Below are positions 32,420 to 43,109 of a stretch of 64,000 nucleotides of DNA, piece after piece; position 1 is the first letter of the stretch, and each line of letters begins with the position of its first letter. The notes under the pieces are model-generated. The model searched no databases, was not told where the DNA came from, and was given only the letters and a program-made list of their open reading frames with translations. Location: assembly GCA_024291935.2 (NCBI GenBank), contig JAGTYA010000025.1, positions 11,987,501 through 12,051,500 on the forward strand. The letters run 5' to 3'. A program made the position numbers and the translations under genes. The stretch comes from Okapia johnstoni (lineage: Eukaryota; Chordata; Mammalia; Artiodactyla; Giraffidae).

Positions 32420-32842
32420 TGGTACGAGAACCAAAAGCTGAGTCTGTTCCTGGGGTGGTGGGACATCCCCTCTGGTGTGGGGACCAAAAGCTGAGTCTGT
32501 TCCTGGGGTGGTGGGACACCCCCTCTGGTGTGGGGACCAAAAGCTGAGTCTGTTCCTGGGGTGGTGGGACATCCCCTCTGGTATGGGGACCAAAAGCTGA
32601 GTCTGTTCCTGGGGTGGTGGGACATCCCCTCTGGTGTGGGGACCAAAAAGCTGAGTCTGTTCCTGGGGTGGTAGGACACCCCCACTCTGGTGTGGGGACC
32701 AAAAGCTGAGTCTGTTCCTGGGGTGGTGGGACATCCCCTCTGGTATGGGGACCAAAAGCTGAGTCTGTTCCTGGGGTGGTAGGACACCCCCTCTGGTGTG
32801 GGGACCAAAAGCTGAGTCTGTTCCTGGGGTGCGGGGACAGAC
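32420..32842 (+). repeat. 53-bp minisatellite, eight copies
   Basis: Eight near-perfect copies of a 53-bp unit, each GGTGTGGGGACCAAAAGCTG followed by AGTCTGTTCCTGGGGTGGTG and a GGGACATCCCCTCT-like end. Copies differ at a few sites (GTG/TATG, ATC/ACC, GGG/AGG), and one is three bases longer. 53 is not a multiple of three, so all three minus frames stay open and show the same repeated peptide; none is a gene. The reverse complement occurs once at 31241-31292, which looks like the ancestral single copy. Confidence 0.97.
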
Positions 32843-33179
32843 CACCATTGACACCGGCATCCACCAAAATGAAGGGAACATGCTTCATTTATTCACCCAG
32901 ACTCCTGTAGGTGGGCTTTGGGGTCATCTCCAATTTCTCCTCCAGTATGAACGCTTTTGTGCATGTCTCTGGTAGACACGCCCAGCTTTCTGTCTTGGTA
33001 CACAGTAAGCAGTGGAATTGTTGGGTCAGAGGTCATGCAAATGATCACATTTGTAAGATTACACCAGGGTGATTGTTCTAAACTACACACCCTTCAGTCT
33101 GTGTACTAATACTCAGTTTCATCAGACCTCTTTCGTTTGTCCAATAACACAATCTTGCAGTTTGCTATGGCTTGTGTTG

Positions 33180-33365
33180 GGAAAGCCTGAAGGCGGGAGG
33201 AGAAGGGGACAACAGAGGATGAGATGGTTGGAGGGCATCACCGACTCAATGGATGTGAGCTTGAGTAAACTCCGGGAGTTAGTGATGGACAGGGAGGCCT
33301 GGGGTGCTGCAGTCCATGGGGTCACAAAAAGTTGGACACAACTGAGCGATTGAACTGAACTGAAT
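33180..33365 (+). mobile_element. BovB LINE 3' end, plus strand
   Basis: From GGGAAAGCCTGAAGGCGGGA through GATGGACAGGGAGGCCTGGG to the TTGAACTGAACTGAATAG terminus. Heavily 5'-truncated. Confidence 0.92.
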
Positions 33366-34271
33366 AGCTTTTGTGCATGTCCTGGTGTCATTTATACCTC
33401 TGCAGCAGCTTTCTCGTCTGTGCCACAGATGTTTTATCTTCTGCACGTCGGGTTTTTCCTCCTTCTAGCTGATTTGAGCTGTCCTTTATTTAATCTTGAT
33501 ACCAAATTTTTGTCAGTCATGTTTTGCAAATATTGTCTCATACTGTGACTTTTTTTTAAAACCTGACTTAAATTGTCTTTTGAGTTATAGAAGCTTCTAA
33601 TCTTAATAAGGAATCAAAATACATCAGTGTTTTTCTCTTATGTTAGCATTTTCTGTACCTTAAGAAATCCTACCTCGAAATCAGCAACTTTCACCTATAT
33701 TTTCTTCTAAAGATTTTTAAAATTTTGCTTCAGACATTTGCTTCCACAGAAGTTCTAAATCCATCTGGAGAGAATTTTAACTTTTTCCATTTGGAGAAAC
33801 AATTAGTCCAGGTACACGGTGAAAACTCCCTGCCTCCCAGCTGGTGTGCCATGTGACCTGTGTTGTTCACAGAGCTCCATATGTGCACAGATATGCTCAG
33901 GAATATTCTATCTGTTCCATTAGTCCATCTTCCTACCCCTGAACTAACACCACACAGCATCCTTACTAAGCTTTATAACGTCTCAGTGCCTGACAGAGCA
34001 AGCATACCTCCCTCTTCAGAAACAAATGGACAAGTTCCACAAAGGATCTTATTGAGTTTTGACTTGTGTCCTGAATCATTAAATTGGTGGAGATTATATA
34101 TGATACTAAAAGTTTCAGAGTATAAACATGGGATTTCTTTTCCGTTGTTTAGGTTTTCTTTCATATCCTGCAGGAAAATTATACAAATTTCAGCTTATAG
34201 GTCTTTACAATTATGGTGAGATTTACCTTGTTTTGTTTGTAGTTTTTGTTGCTACATGAATGGTAGCAACA

Positions 34272-34484
34272 GGGCCTCCCAGGTGGCTCAGGGGTAAAGA
34301 ATCCACCTGCCAATACAGGAGACTCGGGTTTTATCCCTGGGTCGGGAAGATCCCCTGGAGAAGGAAATGGCAACCCACTCCAGTATTCTTGCCTGGAGAA
34401 TTCTATGAACAGAGGAGCCTGGCGGGCTACAGTCTTGGCATCGCAAAGAATTGGACGTGACTGAGTGACTAAAAAAACAACAAA
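34272..34484 (+). mobile_element. Bov-tA SINE with 12-bp target-site duplication
   Basis: Full-length head (GGCCTCCCAGGTGGCTCAG) to tail (CTGAGTGACTAAAAAAACAA). ATGGTAGCAACA at 34260-34271 and ATGGCAGCAACA at 34485-34496 differ at one base and form the target-site duplication, so this is a clean retrotransposition. Confidence 0.95.
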
Positions 34485-34800
34485 ATGGCAGCAACATTTT
34501 AAAGTTTCTTGATGATGTACAGAAATACAGTTGACATTGGTACCTGCAAGGTATATATGGAGCTTATATTCAGCTATGTGGCTAAACTCTATTATTGCTA
34601 GTAATTTGTCTCCAGATTCTTTCTTTTTCTAAATAGAAAATCATATCATCTGCAAAAGATAAATAAAAATCTGCTTTAATTTTTCCCTTGCCAATGCATG
34701 TCTTCAGTTTCTTTTTTCTTGTCTTATTTCATTCTATGAGGTCTTTTAGTGTATGATTTTAAGGAAGATGCATAAATAGATTTCTCTTCACCATCCATGC

Positions 34801-35955
34801 ATTTTCCCTGGGGATCTCACTCATGTGCCTAAACTTCAGTGAGAGTAACAGTTCCTCAACTCCTTTCAGCCCAACTTTCCCCAGGCCCAGAGCCCATATC
34901 ACCACCTGTCAGATGCCCTGGGGACACCACACAGAAGCTCTCTGCTCACTGAGCTCAGACAGGAAGCTGCTTCCCCTGCAGCATTCTCCGTCCACCAGGG
35001 CCTCCCGGTCCCCCCAGGAGCCTTGACATCCCCCCGCCTCTCTCTAGCTACCAACACCCAACACGTTCCACCTCCAACAGCAATCTCAGTTCTGTCCCCT
35101 TCTCTCCCTTCCCCTACTCACTCACCAAGTGCCCCCTCACTCAGCACCAAGCACCCCCTGACTCAGGTGCCATCCAATTGCAACCACAGCCCCTCGCTTC
35201 TCCTTATCTGGGCTGTGCTCTCTTCCAATCTTTTAGGTGAAGGAATTTTTCTAAAACATTCAGAGTATCAATCCACTACCTTTGATGGTCTCTCCCTGCT
35301 GTTCTTGGGGTGACTGCAAGGGGACTGACACACTGGCCTTGCAGGCTCTTCACCCCTACCTGCCACTGGACCCCCGGGCTCTGTGGCTCTGACCTGTTCC
35401 CTGAGACCTCACAGTTCTGGTCCCTAACAACCCTTGATGTGTGCACGGTAACATCGTCTCACATGTCATGGACAGAAGCTCTGCCCCCTTTGGAAAGCCG
35501 GTAGAAGATGTGGGTGCCATAGCAGGTTCAGGGCTCTGTGTGTGGCCCAGGACACGTCCTCACAACCTCACTGAGGCTGGCAGGGTGCACGGCTAACTTG
35601 GAGGGGCAGGGATGGGGTGGGTGCCTGTGAGGCAGGTGGGACATTGGGGTGCAAAGGCAGGAATGGCATGAGCCTCCCTGCCCACCGAGGGGCCTAGAGA
35701 GGGTCCAGGGGCCAGCTGCAGCCCCTCACCCATCCGACTAGGCCAGGCCGCCGGGAAGGGAGAGCTCGTCCCCTGTTCCCGCCTACCCCTCTAATTGCCA
35801 GCACCGTGAGGTAGGGGACGCGGCTCTAAAGGTCCCGTAGGCCTGGGCACAAAAGTGGCCTGGCCACGCGCACTGAGCCAATCTAGAGCCCAGCGATTCC
35901 TGGCGGCGTTTTCTGCCGAGGGCCAGGGTGTTGACTGGCAGAAGCCAGTGCTGGG
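34801..35955. other. Unassigned GC-rich region
   Basis: C-rich on the plus strand up to 35.3 kb. I see no repeat or exon. Long open frames (for example 35023-35313) lack coding signs. Confidence 0.35.
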
Positions 35956-36040
35956 GACCGGAAGTATGATGGCGTCCCTGGAAGTATGATGGCCTCCCCG
36001 GAAGTATGATGGCGTCCCCGGAAGTATGATGGCGTCCGCA
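35956..36040 (+). promoter_or_regulatory. Four exact 20-bp repeats with ETS- and YY1-like cores
   Basis: Copies of GAAGTATGATGGCGTCCCCG start at 35961, 35981, 36001 and 36021. The junctions give (C/T)GGAAGT, three of four as CCGGAAGT, the consensus core bound by ETS factors. The inner GATGGC(G) resembles a YY1 core. The array lies 44 bp before an ATG with a fair context (GCACCATGT, 36084) and in front of a CpG-rich stretch. No canonical TATA box or usable splice donor is evident, so function is inferred. Confidence 0.5.
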
Positions 36041-36214
36041 CCCGGCTAGACCTGACCTGACCTGGCACCTGGAGGGGAGCACCATGTCCGGTCCCTACGT
36101 GGCCCACCCTCCGGCACCCACGGCTCGCCTGATCCCCCGTCCGGCGGCTGGGCGTGCAGGCAGGCGGGCTGTTAAAGGCGGCGTCAGTAACGACATCACA
36201 AATGCTTGTGATGC
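36041..36214. other. CpG-rich stretch after the ETS-like array
   Basis: The 104-codon frame starting at 36084 has N-terminal residues MSGPYVAHPPAPTARLIP and could be a first exon, but it continues into a MIR fragment and has no convincing donor. I would not call it a gene. Confidence 0.3.
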
Positions 36215-36440
36215 GCTTGGCCCTGAACTGAGCATTTCAGATACATTATCTCAATCGACCGCACGGCAGCTCCCTCAGCACTTGTTTCTTCCAAGGGTCT
36301 TTAGAATTCATGAGCCTCCGGTTGTTACACTTGAGCAAATTGAGCTCCAGAGATGGAGGCTGCCAGGCCAAGGTCACCTAGCAACTCGCAGCACGTGAGG
36401 CTGCCAGCCAACACTTGCCTCTGGAGCCGGGCACCCCTCC
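36215..36440 (-). mobile_element. MIR SINE, minus strand
   Basis: The plus strand has TTACACTTGAGCAAATTGAGC and GCCAAGGTCACCTAGCAAC (consensus GGTCACACAGCTAGTAAG), with a CTCTGGAGCCGGG block. These are the antisense landmarks of MIR in the right order. Confidence 0.6.
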
Positions 36441-37807
36441 TTTCTCCAAGATGGGTGCTCACCCAGCCCTGCTCTCCGCCCACTCCCGCACCCCCATGCC
36501 CTCAGGGCTCCAGGCCGCTGAGCTTGCCAGGAGGTCCACCTGAGGCACCATTTCAGGCAGTGACCAGGGTGTGGTTCTGTCAGGGCTGGCACTGGCCATC
36601 AGGGCCTGCCCAGTAGCTGGCTAAAGGGTCCACATAAAGTGGGGTCAAGGGTCAGAGCATGTCTGCTAGAGGCCAGCATGTGGCAGGGGTCAAAGTCAGG
36701 GTGTAACTGGGGTCAGGGGTCAGAATATGTCTGGGTTCCTGAGTGACCATGTGGCTGGCCAAGAGTCAGTGTGGGGCTGAGGTCAGGGGTCATGGCCAGC
36801 CACTGTCATGAAGCTGACCCCAGAGAGGACCACACCCTCTCCTGCCCTTCCCTGTGCCCAGGTGTGAGTGAGGCCCCAGGTCAGCTGGTGTGTCCCCAGG
36901 GCCAGTTGGTGTGAGGCCCCAGGGCCAGCTGGCCCACAAGGGTGCCCCATGGAAGGTGTGCTGCTGGGCTGGGCAGGAGCGTCACAAGAGGAAGAAAAGG
37001 GGTCTGTAAGGCAGCTCCAGACCCTGGCCCCTTGAGCCCCCTCTACAGTGGCCACCATGACCAATCCCACCCCCTTGGCTCCATCAGCGGCCCCTTGTGG
37101 ATGTGGCTGCATTTCCTGTGGACCCAAATGCAGCCTCCACTGGCCCAAGATCCCCACCCAGCTGCCAGGCGGTTGTCGCTTTCCTACCCTTCCTGGGGGT
37201 CCCTGCTGCAGGAGGTTCCTGGCCCTCAACTTGGAAATCCTCTTCGTCCCTCAGAGGCGCCCCTGAGCCCTTCAAGCCCTGCCACATCCCCAGCGGGACG
37301 CTCACTTCCTGGCCCCCTCCAACCAGTACACACACTGCCCACTGTCATCTCTGTGACATTCAGCCCACAGGTGGTGGGGTGGGGGGACACAGGAGGGGTC
37401 AGAAGGTTCAGGACCCTGGCGCTGAGCGGCAGCAACTCCTCTGGAGGAGGGAAGCTTCTGATTGCACCCCAGAGAGGGATCAGCCGGCCTGTGTGTCTGC
37501 CAGCCCCCTAATTCGAGAGACCCTTTGTAAGGGGTGACAACAAGCTTCAGGCCCAGGGCGCATCCAGGGGGAGGCTCCAGCCCCACAGCAGGGTCGCAGC
37601 TCAGCTCTGCTGTCACGACCACCTGCTGTGTGGGTTCCTCTCCATCCCTGAAACGCCAGAAGGATCAGGAGTAGACCCCCCTAACCAGGCGCTGCCCAGG
37701 CCTGGCAACCCCGACAGGCCCCCTCTCTAGGAGCTGCAGGATCCCTGCCCAGGCCTCACAGTCTGCGGGGGAGTTGGACTCATTAAAAATAACAGCCTGG
37801 CCGAAGT
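36441..37807. other. Unassigned GC-rich region, no gene supported
   Basis: Several 100-190-codon frames overlap on both strands without splice sites or third-position bias. The 36.62-36.78 kb part contains irregular GGGGTCAGGGTC-type tandem traces. Confidence 0.35.
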
Positions 37808-37921
37808 CATATGGACATGAATTTGAGTAGGCTCCAGGAGCTGGTGATGTAAGCCTGGCGTGCTGCAGTCCACGGGGTCACAGAGTCGGGCACAACTGAG
37901 TGACTGAACTGAACTGAACTG
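37808..37921 (+). mobile_element. BovB LINE 3' end, plus strand, short
   Basis: From TATGGACATGAATTTGAGTA through GCGTGCTGCAGTCCACGGGG to GACTGAACTGAACTGAACTG. Only the last ~110 bases of BovB remain. Confidence 0.9.
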
Positions 37922-39747
37922 GAGTCATTAGCTTCCCATGCAGAGCCAGTTGGCTTCCTCAGCAGCAATCAGAAGCTCGCCGGCCCCTGGGGACCCCTCA
38001 CCCCAAGGAGAGGTGACGCTAGAGATCAGAGCCCACCCGGTAACGACTCATGAAGCCCCGAGCCTTCTGCAGGGGCCACTCAGAGGTTGGAAACAGTCCC
38101 GGGGCCAAGGCAATCGCTCCTCACTTCCCTGGCAGGGAAATCGGGGCTCAGAGAGGCAAAGCACCTGCAGACATGAGGCACAGCTGTGTCTGGGAGCCTG
38201 TCGTGGGAGCAGGGCTGGGCCTGCCACCATCTGGGTGGGCCTGGGGCTCAGGGTCGGGTGTGCTGGCTGGAGAGGCAGGGCCTGGCACCTGTCGGGCCAG
38301 AGCAGGTGAGGGCATTGAGGTGATCACACCTGGACAGGGTGTGGGACAGGCTCACAGCCAGAAGCAGGCTGTCACTGGCCTATGGGGCGGGGGTGGGGTG
38401 GGGATAGGACCACTCAGGTGGCAGTCTAGGCAGGTGGGCAGCCAGAGCTCTCAAGGCCAACAGCACAGCATGTGACTGCATCCTGCCTGCCCTTCCAGGC
38501 TGGCTCCTGAACACTGGCTGCACCCAGCAAGCACCACAGGCCCTGAAACACCCCCACACAGGAGCCAAGACCTTCCGCAGCATCTGGGAGGACCTGGCCA
38601 CTTGCCACGTGAGATCCAGGTGTGCCGAGAGGTGCCCGACGGGCCTTTCTGTCCCAAACGCAAGAAGTGCACACACCACTGTGGGCTGAATGTCTGTGTC
38701 CCTGGATTGATGGGAAGCCCTGACCCCAGTGTGGCTGCACTTGAGAAGAGGCCCTTGGAGGGGGCAATCAAGGTCACATGAGGTCACGGTTGGGGGGGCA
38801 TGATCCTTCCAAGAAGGGGGGGAGCCCAGTTCCACAACATCCCCCCCGACACCATGGGCACGAGGAGAAAGAGGTTGTGGGAGGGTGTCTGCAGTGGGGG
38901 GGGGGGGGGCAGCTGGGAATCCTGTGGGAGGGGAGAGGGGACGAGGAGGACCCTTGCTCCTCAAAGACTGTACACCTGCGGGGCCCAGGCCACCCCAGGA
39001 CCTCACACCACACACAGGAGACCCTGGAGTCTTCGGAGCTTCCAGGTCCGAGTCCAGTCCCTAGCATCTGACCCATCGTAGTCATGTTGGCACCAATCAA
39101 AGTGGACTTTAGGCCACCAGAGCCCTGTGAGGGTCGCCAGGAGCCGCAGGTGTTAAGAGAAGAAGCGATCCATTGAACACAGAGTAGGACTGTCAACTTT
39201 CCAGCCACAAATGACACAGAGAACCACCATAGCCAGACTACGCCAAGTCCCACCTCGCAGACTTTTCAGGTCAAGTGGAAAGACGGTGGGTCTAGCATTT
39301 TCACTGACTAGGTTCGCAGAGGCCCCAATCTGGAGCTGAGAAGCACACCGGCTCACTGGACGCCCACCGGTGCAAGCCTCTGGGAGGCCTGCCCTGCCCA
39401 CGCCAACTTACAGACCCTCTCCAGACCTACACACCCTTCCCAGGAGCCTGGCAGCGTGTGAGGCAAGTGCACAGGGCCGCCCCTGCTCCAGCCCGGGGTG
39501 TCGGGGGCGGGGGGAGGCCCCTCTGGAGGGACAGGCTGGAGCAGGCTGAGAGGAGGTGGGCCCTGAAGGCGGCCCTGCTAGAGGCTTTCAAGCCCAAGGA
39601 CGGTGGGGACGGGGTGCTTGGAGCGGGACCGGAGGGGCCGAGACGAGCTCGGGGGGCCTGGCCACTGGGAGGGCCGGTGCTGGAGGGCAGGGCCCTGCCG
39701 GAGGGAGGACAAGGCGGAAGCACCAGGATGGGGAGGAAGGGTGCCCG
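37922..39747. other. Unassigned GC-rich region with a G14 run
   Basis: A weak MIR-like fragment, minus strand, may lie at 38130-38205 (GGGGCTCAGAGAGGCAAAGC). A run of fourteen G near 38896-38909 is a likely polymorphic or assembly-fragile site. From 39.45 kb it is CpG-rich. Confidence 0.35.
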
Positions 39748-39985
39748 CAATGGTGGGCGGGGCGAACCCCGACGTGACCATGCCCCACACGTGGTGGGCG
39801 GGGCAAACCGGACATGACCACGCCCCACACGTGGTGGGGTGGGGGCAAACCCTGACGTGACCACGCCCACCACACGTGATGGGCAGGGCAACCCCTGATG
39901 TGACCACACCCCACAGGTGGTGGGTGGGGCAAACCTGACGTGACCATGCTCCCCACGCGTGGTGGGCGGGGCAAGCCCCTCGCCT
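39748..39985 (+). repeat. ~41-bp minisatellite with E-box, GC-box and CRE-like motifs
   Basis: About six units of 39-44 bp, starting near 39752, 39794, 39833, 39877, 39918 and 39960. Each is built as GGTGGGCGGGGC, then AAACC..., then a GACGTGACC-type block and a CACGCCCCACACGTG-type block. CACGTG (E-box) is intact at 39788-39793 and 39828-39833 and degenerate elsewhere. GACGTGA, a CRE-like core, occurs several times. The motifs repeat with the unit, so a regulatory role is possible but unproven. The translation is low-complexity. Confidence 0.85.
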
Positions 39986-42559
39986 TGGCCAAGCTCTTCG
40001 GAACCTCAGCTCTAGCCAGCCTGCGGCTGGAGGGCGGGCGTCCAACTCAGGCCCATCAGACAGAAGCACACTTTCACGTCTGAGTGCCTATGAAAAGTGG
40101 GCCCGCTGCAGAATCGAGTGGCTGGATCACTTTGGACAACTACTGAGAAATGAACAATCTGGAAAAGAAAAGGCTTTCTGGCAGTGTCACCGAAAGGAAG
40201 AAACCACTGAAGGTTAACAGATGTGATGACAAAGAAACTTGAAAACGTCTGTGTGCAAAACACCTCCAAAACCCCAGAGCAAACAAAACGTCAGAGACAG
40301 AAAAGCTGTGGATAAGCAAATCACAGGGAAAGCTTTTCAAAGGCCAATAAACACATGAGAATCCTTCAAGAGTAATCACAGGAACTTTAAGAAATGTTAG
40401 GACTTGATGTTATTTTTCATCCGTGCGGCTGGCATATTAAGGAGCTGGGCAGGTGGGCCTGGAGGCTGTGAAGAAAGCTGTGCTTGGGCATGGCTGGGGC
40501 CTGGTAGCGGTAACCTTCAGGAGAGTGACTTAGAAATTGCTTTCAAACTTGGGTCTGTTCCTCAGCCCTGAGACTCTGCTTCCACACCCAGGACGACTGT
40601 TAACTGAGAGGCATTTCGGGCTCTGGTGGGAGCATCTCTGTGGTGGAAATGGATCCATGGAGACCTGTTAGGGGAACAGAACAGGGATGGGCTGCAAACC
40701 AGCCCTCAGGGCCACCCGAGCTCCACGCCTGCCTGCGGGGACCACCGGGGGCCCTGAGCTGACTATGCCTGCCGGGGGCTTGGCTGGTGGGCGCTGGCCG
40801 GGGAGACCTGGGGTGGCGAGCAGGTCTTCTATCCCAGTTCAGAGCTGATGGAAGCCTTCGGCTCCCAGGCTGGCCTGGTCGCCTGGAGACAGGCTGTGAA
40901 GGAGGACGAGGTGTTCGCATTTTTTACTTCATGTGCTTCTGTGTGTTTGCCAGAAAGCATGTACCACTCTCACAACTAAAGTCCCAAATGAAGATTTCTG
41001 TTTCTGAGACAAAAGCAAAATCAGGCCTGGCCCAGGTGGCATACACGGTGACTGCTGGCACTCATTCCCACCATGCTGGTTACTGCCAGGCTGGCCTGGA
41101 CAGAGCCTGAGCTGGGCTGGGGGCTGGGTGGGTGGGCAGCTGCGGGGCGAGGGGGTAAGTGGAGCCTGGAGCCGCCCAGACCCGCACCTGAGAGCAGAGG
41201 GAGGAGGGATGGTCCTCCACCCGAGGGCTGGGCAGTGCTGTTTCAGGAACACCCCCCGGGCCAAGGAGAGGGGCCAGGAAGGAGAGTCCAGGGCTGGTCA
41301 GAGGGATGAGGACGGGTCACCCACCTGTTGGGGGGGGCAGGGGACAGGGGCACCGCATCTGACCTGGAAGGGGCAGGGCTGTGGGCAGCAGTGAGAGGGT
41401 GCGGGGTGGAGGAGGGGAGGATTCGCCTGCCCAGGGGAGGGATGCAGAGGCCAGGACAGGGCGCAGGGTCCCCCAAACGATGGCTGCACTGCACGCCTTT
41501 CCACCTGCAGGCTCAGCGCTGTGCGTCATGGGATCTGAACGAAATGGTTTTAACATTTATGAAACACTCACAGAATGGTGAGATCCACACGGAAAGGATG
41601 CTCCCTGGAACCTGATAAGGCCTGCCCGGAGGCAGGGGAGGCCCAGACAGGCAATCTCTTCCTTGGGGGAGGACACCCAGGTCCCCCACAGGGGGAACTG
41701 CCCACAGCCAGGAGTACGTCCACTCCCGCCAGCGCAGGAAAGAGGCCCCGAGAAGGGAAGGAAAACACTGCCTCCTCTCAGTCCCTTCTCGCCCCATCCA
41801 GATGCAGGGGACTCAGCTGTTGGTTTCTCTGCACCCAAGGCCTATAACCCGGAACAGACGCAGACGTCTGGGGGCTTGGAGTCCACCGGCAGACCTTAAG
41901 CTGCAGCAGAAGTCTCATCTCTGGGCTGGGTTCTGGGTAGTTAACCAGTTTCCTGGTGTCTCTTAGCAAATACGGGTCCCCAAGGGTCCTCCCAGCCCAG
42001 CCACTGGGGCATTCGCCCTGTGCTGACCCCAGAGTGCTCCAACCCCAGGGGCTTCCAGCAGGCAGTGAAACCTAGTCAGAAAGGGACCCTAACATTTTCC
42101 CTTAACCCTGGGTCTTACTGTTAATGAAAGGCTGGTTCCGATTGGGCAGGTCTGGGAGGGGGTGAGACTGGGAATCTCTTGAGGCTCCGGCAGCGTCCTT
42201 TCTGAGGTCCGCACGACCGTGCAGGCTCGCCTGTCTCTGTCTTCACCCCCTGCTTCCACGAGGCATCTCACTGCCCAACACACTTTTCCGCGTGCGCACC
42301 TGCCCGTTTTCTTGTCCAGTTATTCCAGGGGGGCCCAACGACTGTTTAGCTCCTCGCACAGCCCCAGAGCTCATCCAGGGTCATGAGGTATTCAGGGTGG
42401 GAGTGTCCCTTCCCTGCAGGAGCCCCGCAACGGCTCCCTTGTCCCCCTGGGAGGGCCCACCAATGCTGGCAATACCCACCTGTTCAATTTTTGCCAAGCT
42501 GGCAGGCTGAAGAGATCCACTGCAGTTTATTTTGCCTTTTTCTAATAAATAGGGCGTTG
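39986..42559. other. Unassigned GC-rich region, no gene supported
   Basis: I find no convincing exon. Frames of up to 119 codons on both strands are compositional. No family could be assigned to any repeat here. Confidence 0.35.
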
Positions 42560-42777
42560 TTTCTTCTCCATAGAGTTCTTCTGTGCTCCATTAAGGCAAT
42601 CCCTCGAAAGTATACTTTCTGTTGCTATTATGCAATAATACCTAATTCAATCTATTTATTACATTTTCTAGCTGGTATGGAGCAATGCTAATGATTTTCA
42701 TAAGTGAATCTTGTATCCACCAACCTCACTCAATTATTAGGTTTCAGGGTTTGTATTGTGATGCTTCTTTTATATGT
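42560..42777 (-). mobile_element. Possible old L1 fragment, minus strand
   Basis: A/T-rich with TGCTTCTTTTATATGTTG and CATTTTCTAGCTGGTATGG resembling antisense L1 ORF2. Weak. Confidence 0.3.
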
Positions 42778-43094
42778 TGTTGTTCAGTCACTAAGTTGGG
42801 TCTGACTCTTTGTGACCCCATGAACTGTAGCCGACCAGGCTCCTCTGTCTTGCATTTATTTCCCAATGTTGCTCAAACTCATGGCCATCGAGTCGGTGAT
42901 GCCATCCAGCCATCTCATCCTCTGTCGCCCCCTTCTCTCCTGCCCTCAGTGTTTTCCAGCATCAGAGTCTTTTTCAATGAGTCTGCTCTTTGCATCAGGT
43001 GGCCAGAGTATTGGAGCTTCAGTATCAGTCCTTCCAGTGAATATTCAGGGTTGGTTTCCTTTAGGATGGACTGGTTGGATCTCCTTGTAATCAG
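42778..43094 (-). mobile_element. BovB LINE 3' end, minus strand
   Basis: TTGTTGTTCAGTCACTAAGTTGGG through GTTGGATCTCCTTGTAATC. The 3' terminal repeats are degraded. It is 5'-truncated. Confidence 0.88.
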
Positions 43095-43109
43095 CAATAA
43101 GAGGAAACA

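Larger units (their letters stand above)
32880..34800 (-). mobile_element. Old L1 ORF2, minus strand, interrupted by younger elements
   Basis: The plus strand is antisense L1 ORF2, with landmarks such as AGCAGTGGAATTGTTGGGTC, GCAAATATTGTCTCATACTG, AGTTATAGAAGCTTCTAATC, GTGCCTGACAGAGCAAGCAT and AATCATATCATCTGCAAAAG. It is split by a BovB tail (33180-33365) and a Bov-tA SINE (34272-34484). Broken and inactive. Confidence 0.7.

Noticed and set aside
32371..32888. Three overlapping minus-strand frames of 145-164 codons with a repeated PTTPGTDSAFGPH-like peptide
   Set aside because: A 53-bp tandem unit without a stop keeps all three frames open and shifts frame at each unit, so the same peptide appears in each. 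It is a minisatellite, not a gene.
36084..36398. 104-codon frame beginning MSGPYVAHPP as a gene downstream of the ETS-like array
   Set aside because: The second half is antisense MIR sequence, and no convincing splice donor separates it. I keep only the regulatory array.
39427..40069. Minus-strand frames of 134-163 codons with repeated peptide
   Set aside because: Their repetition follows the ~41-bp minisatellite, and they lack a promoter or splice signals.
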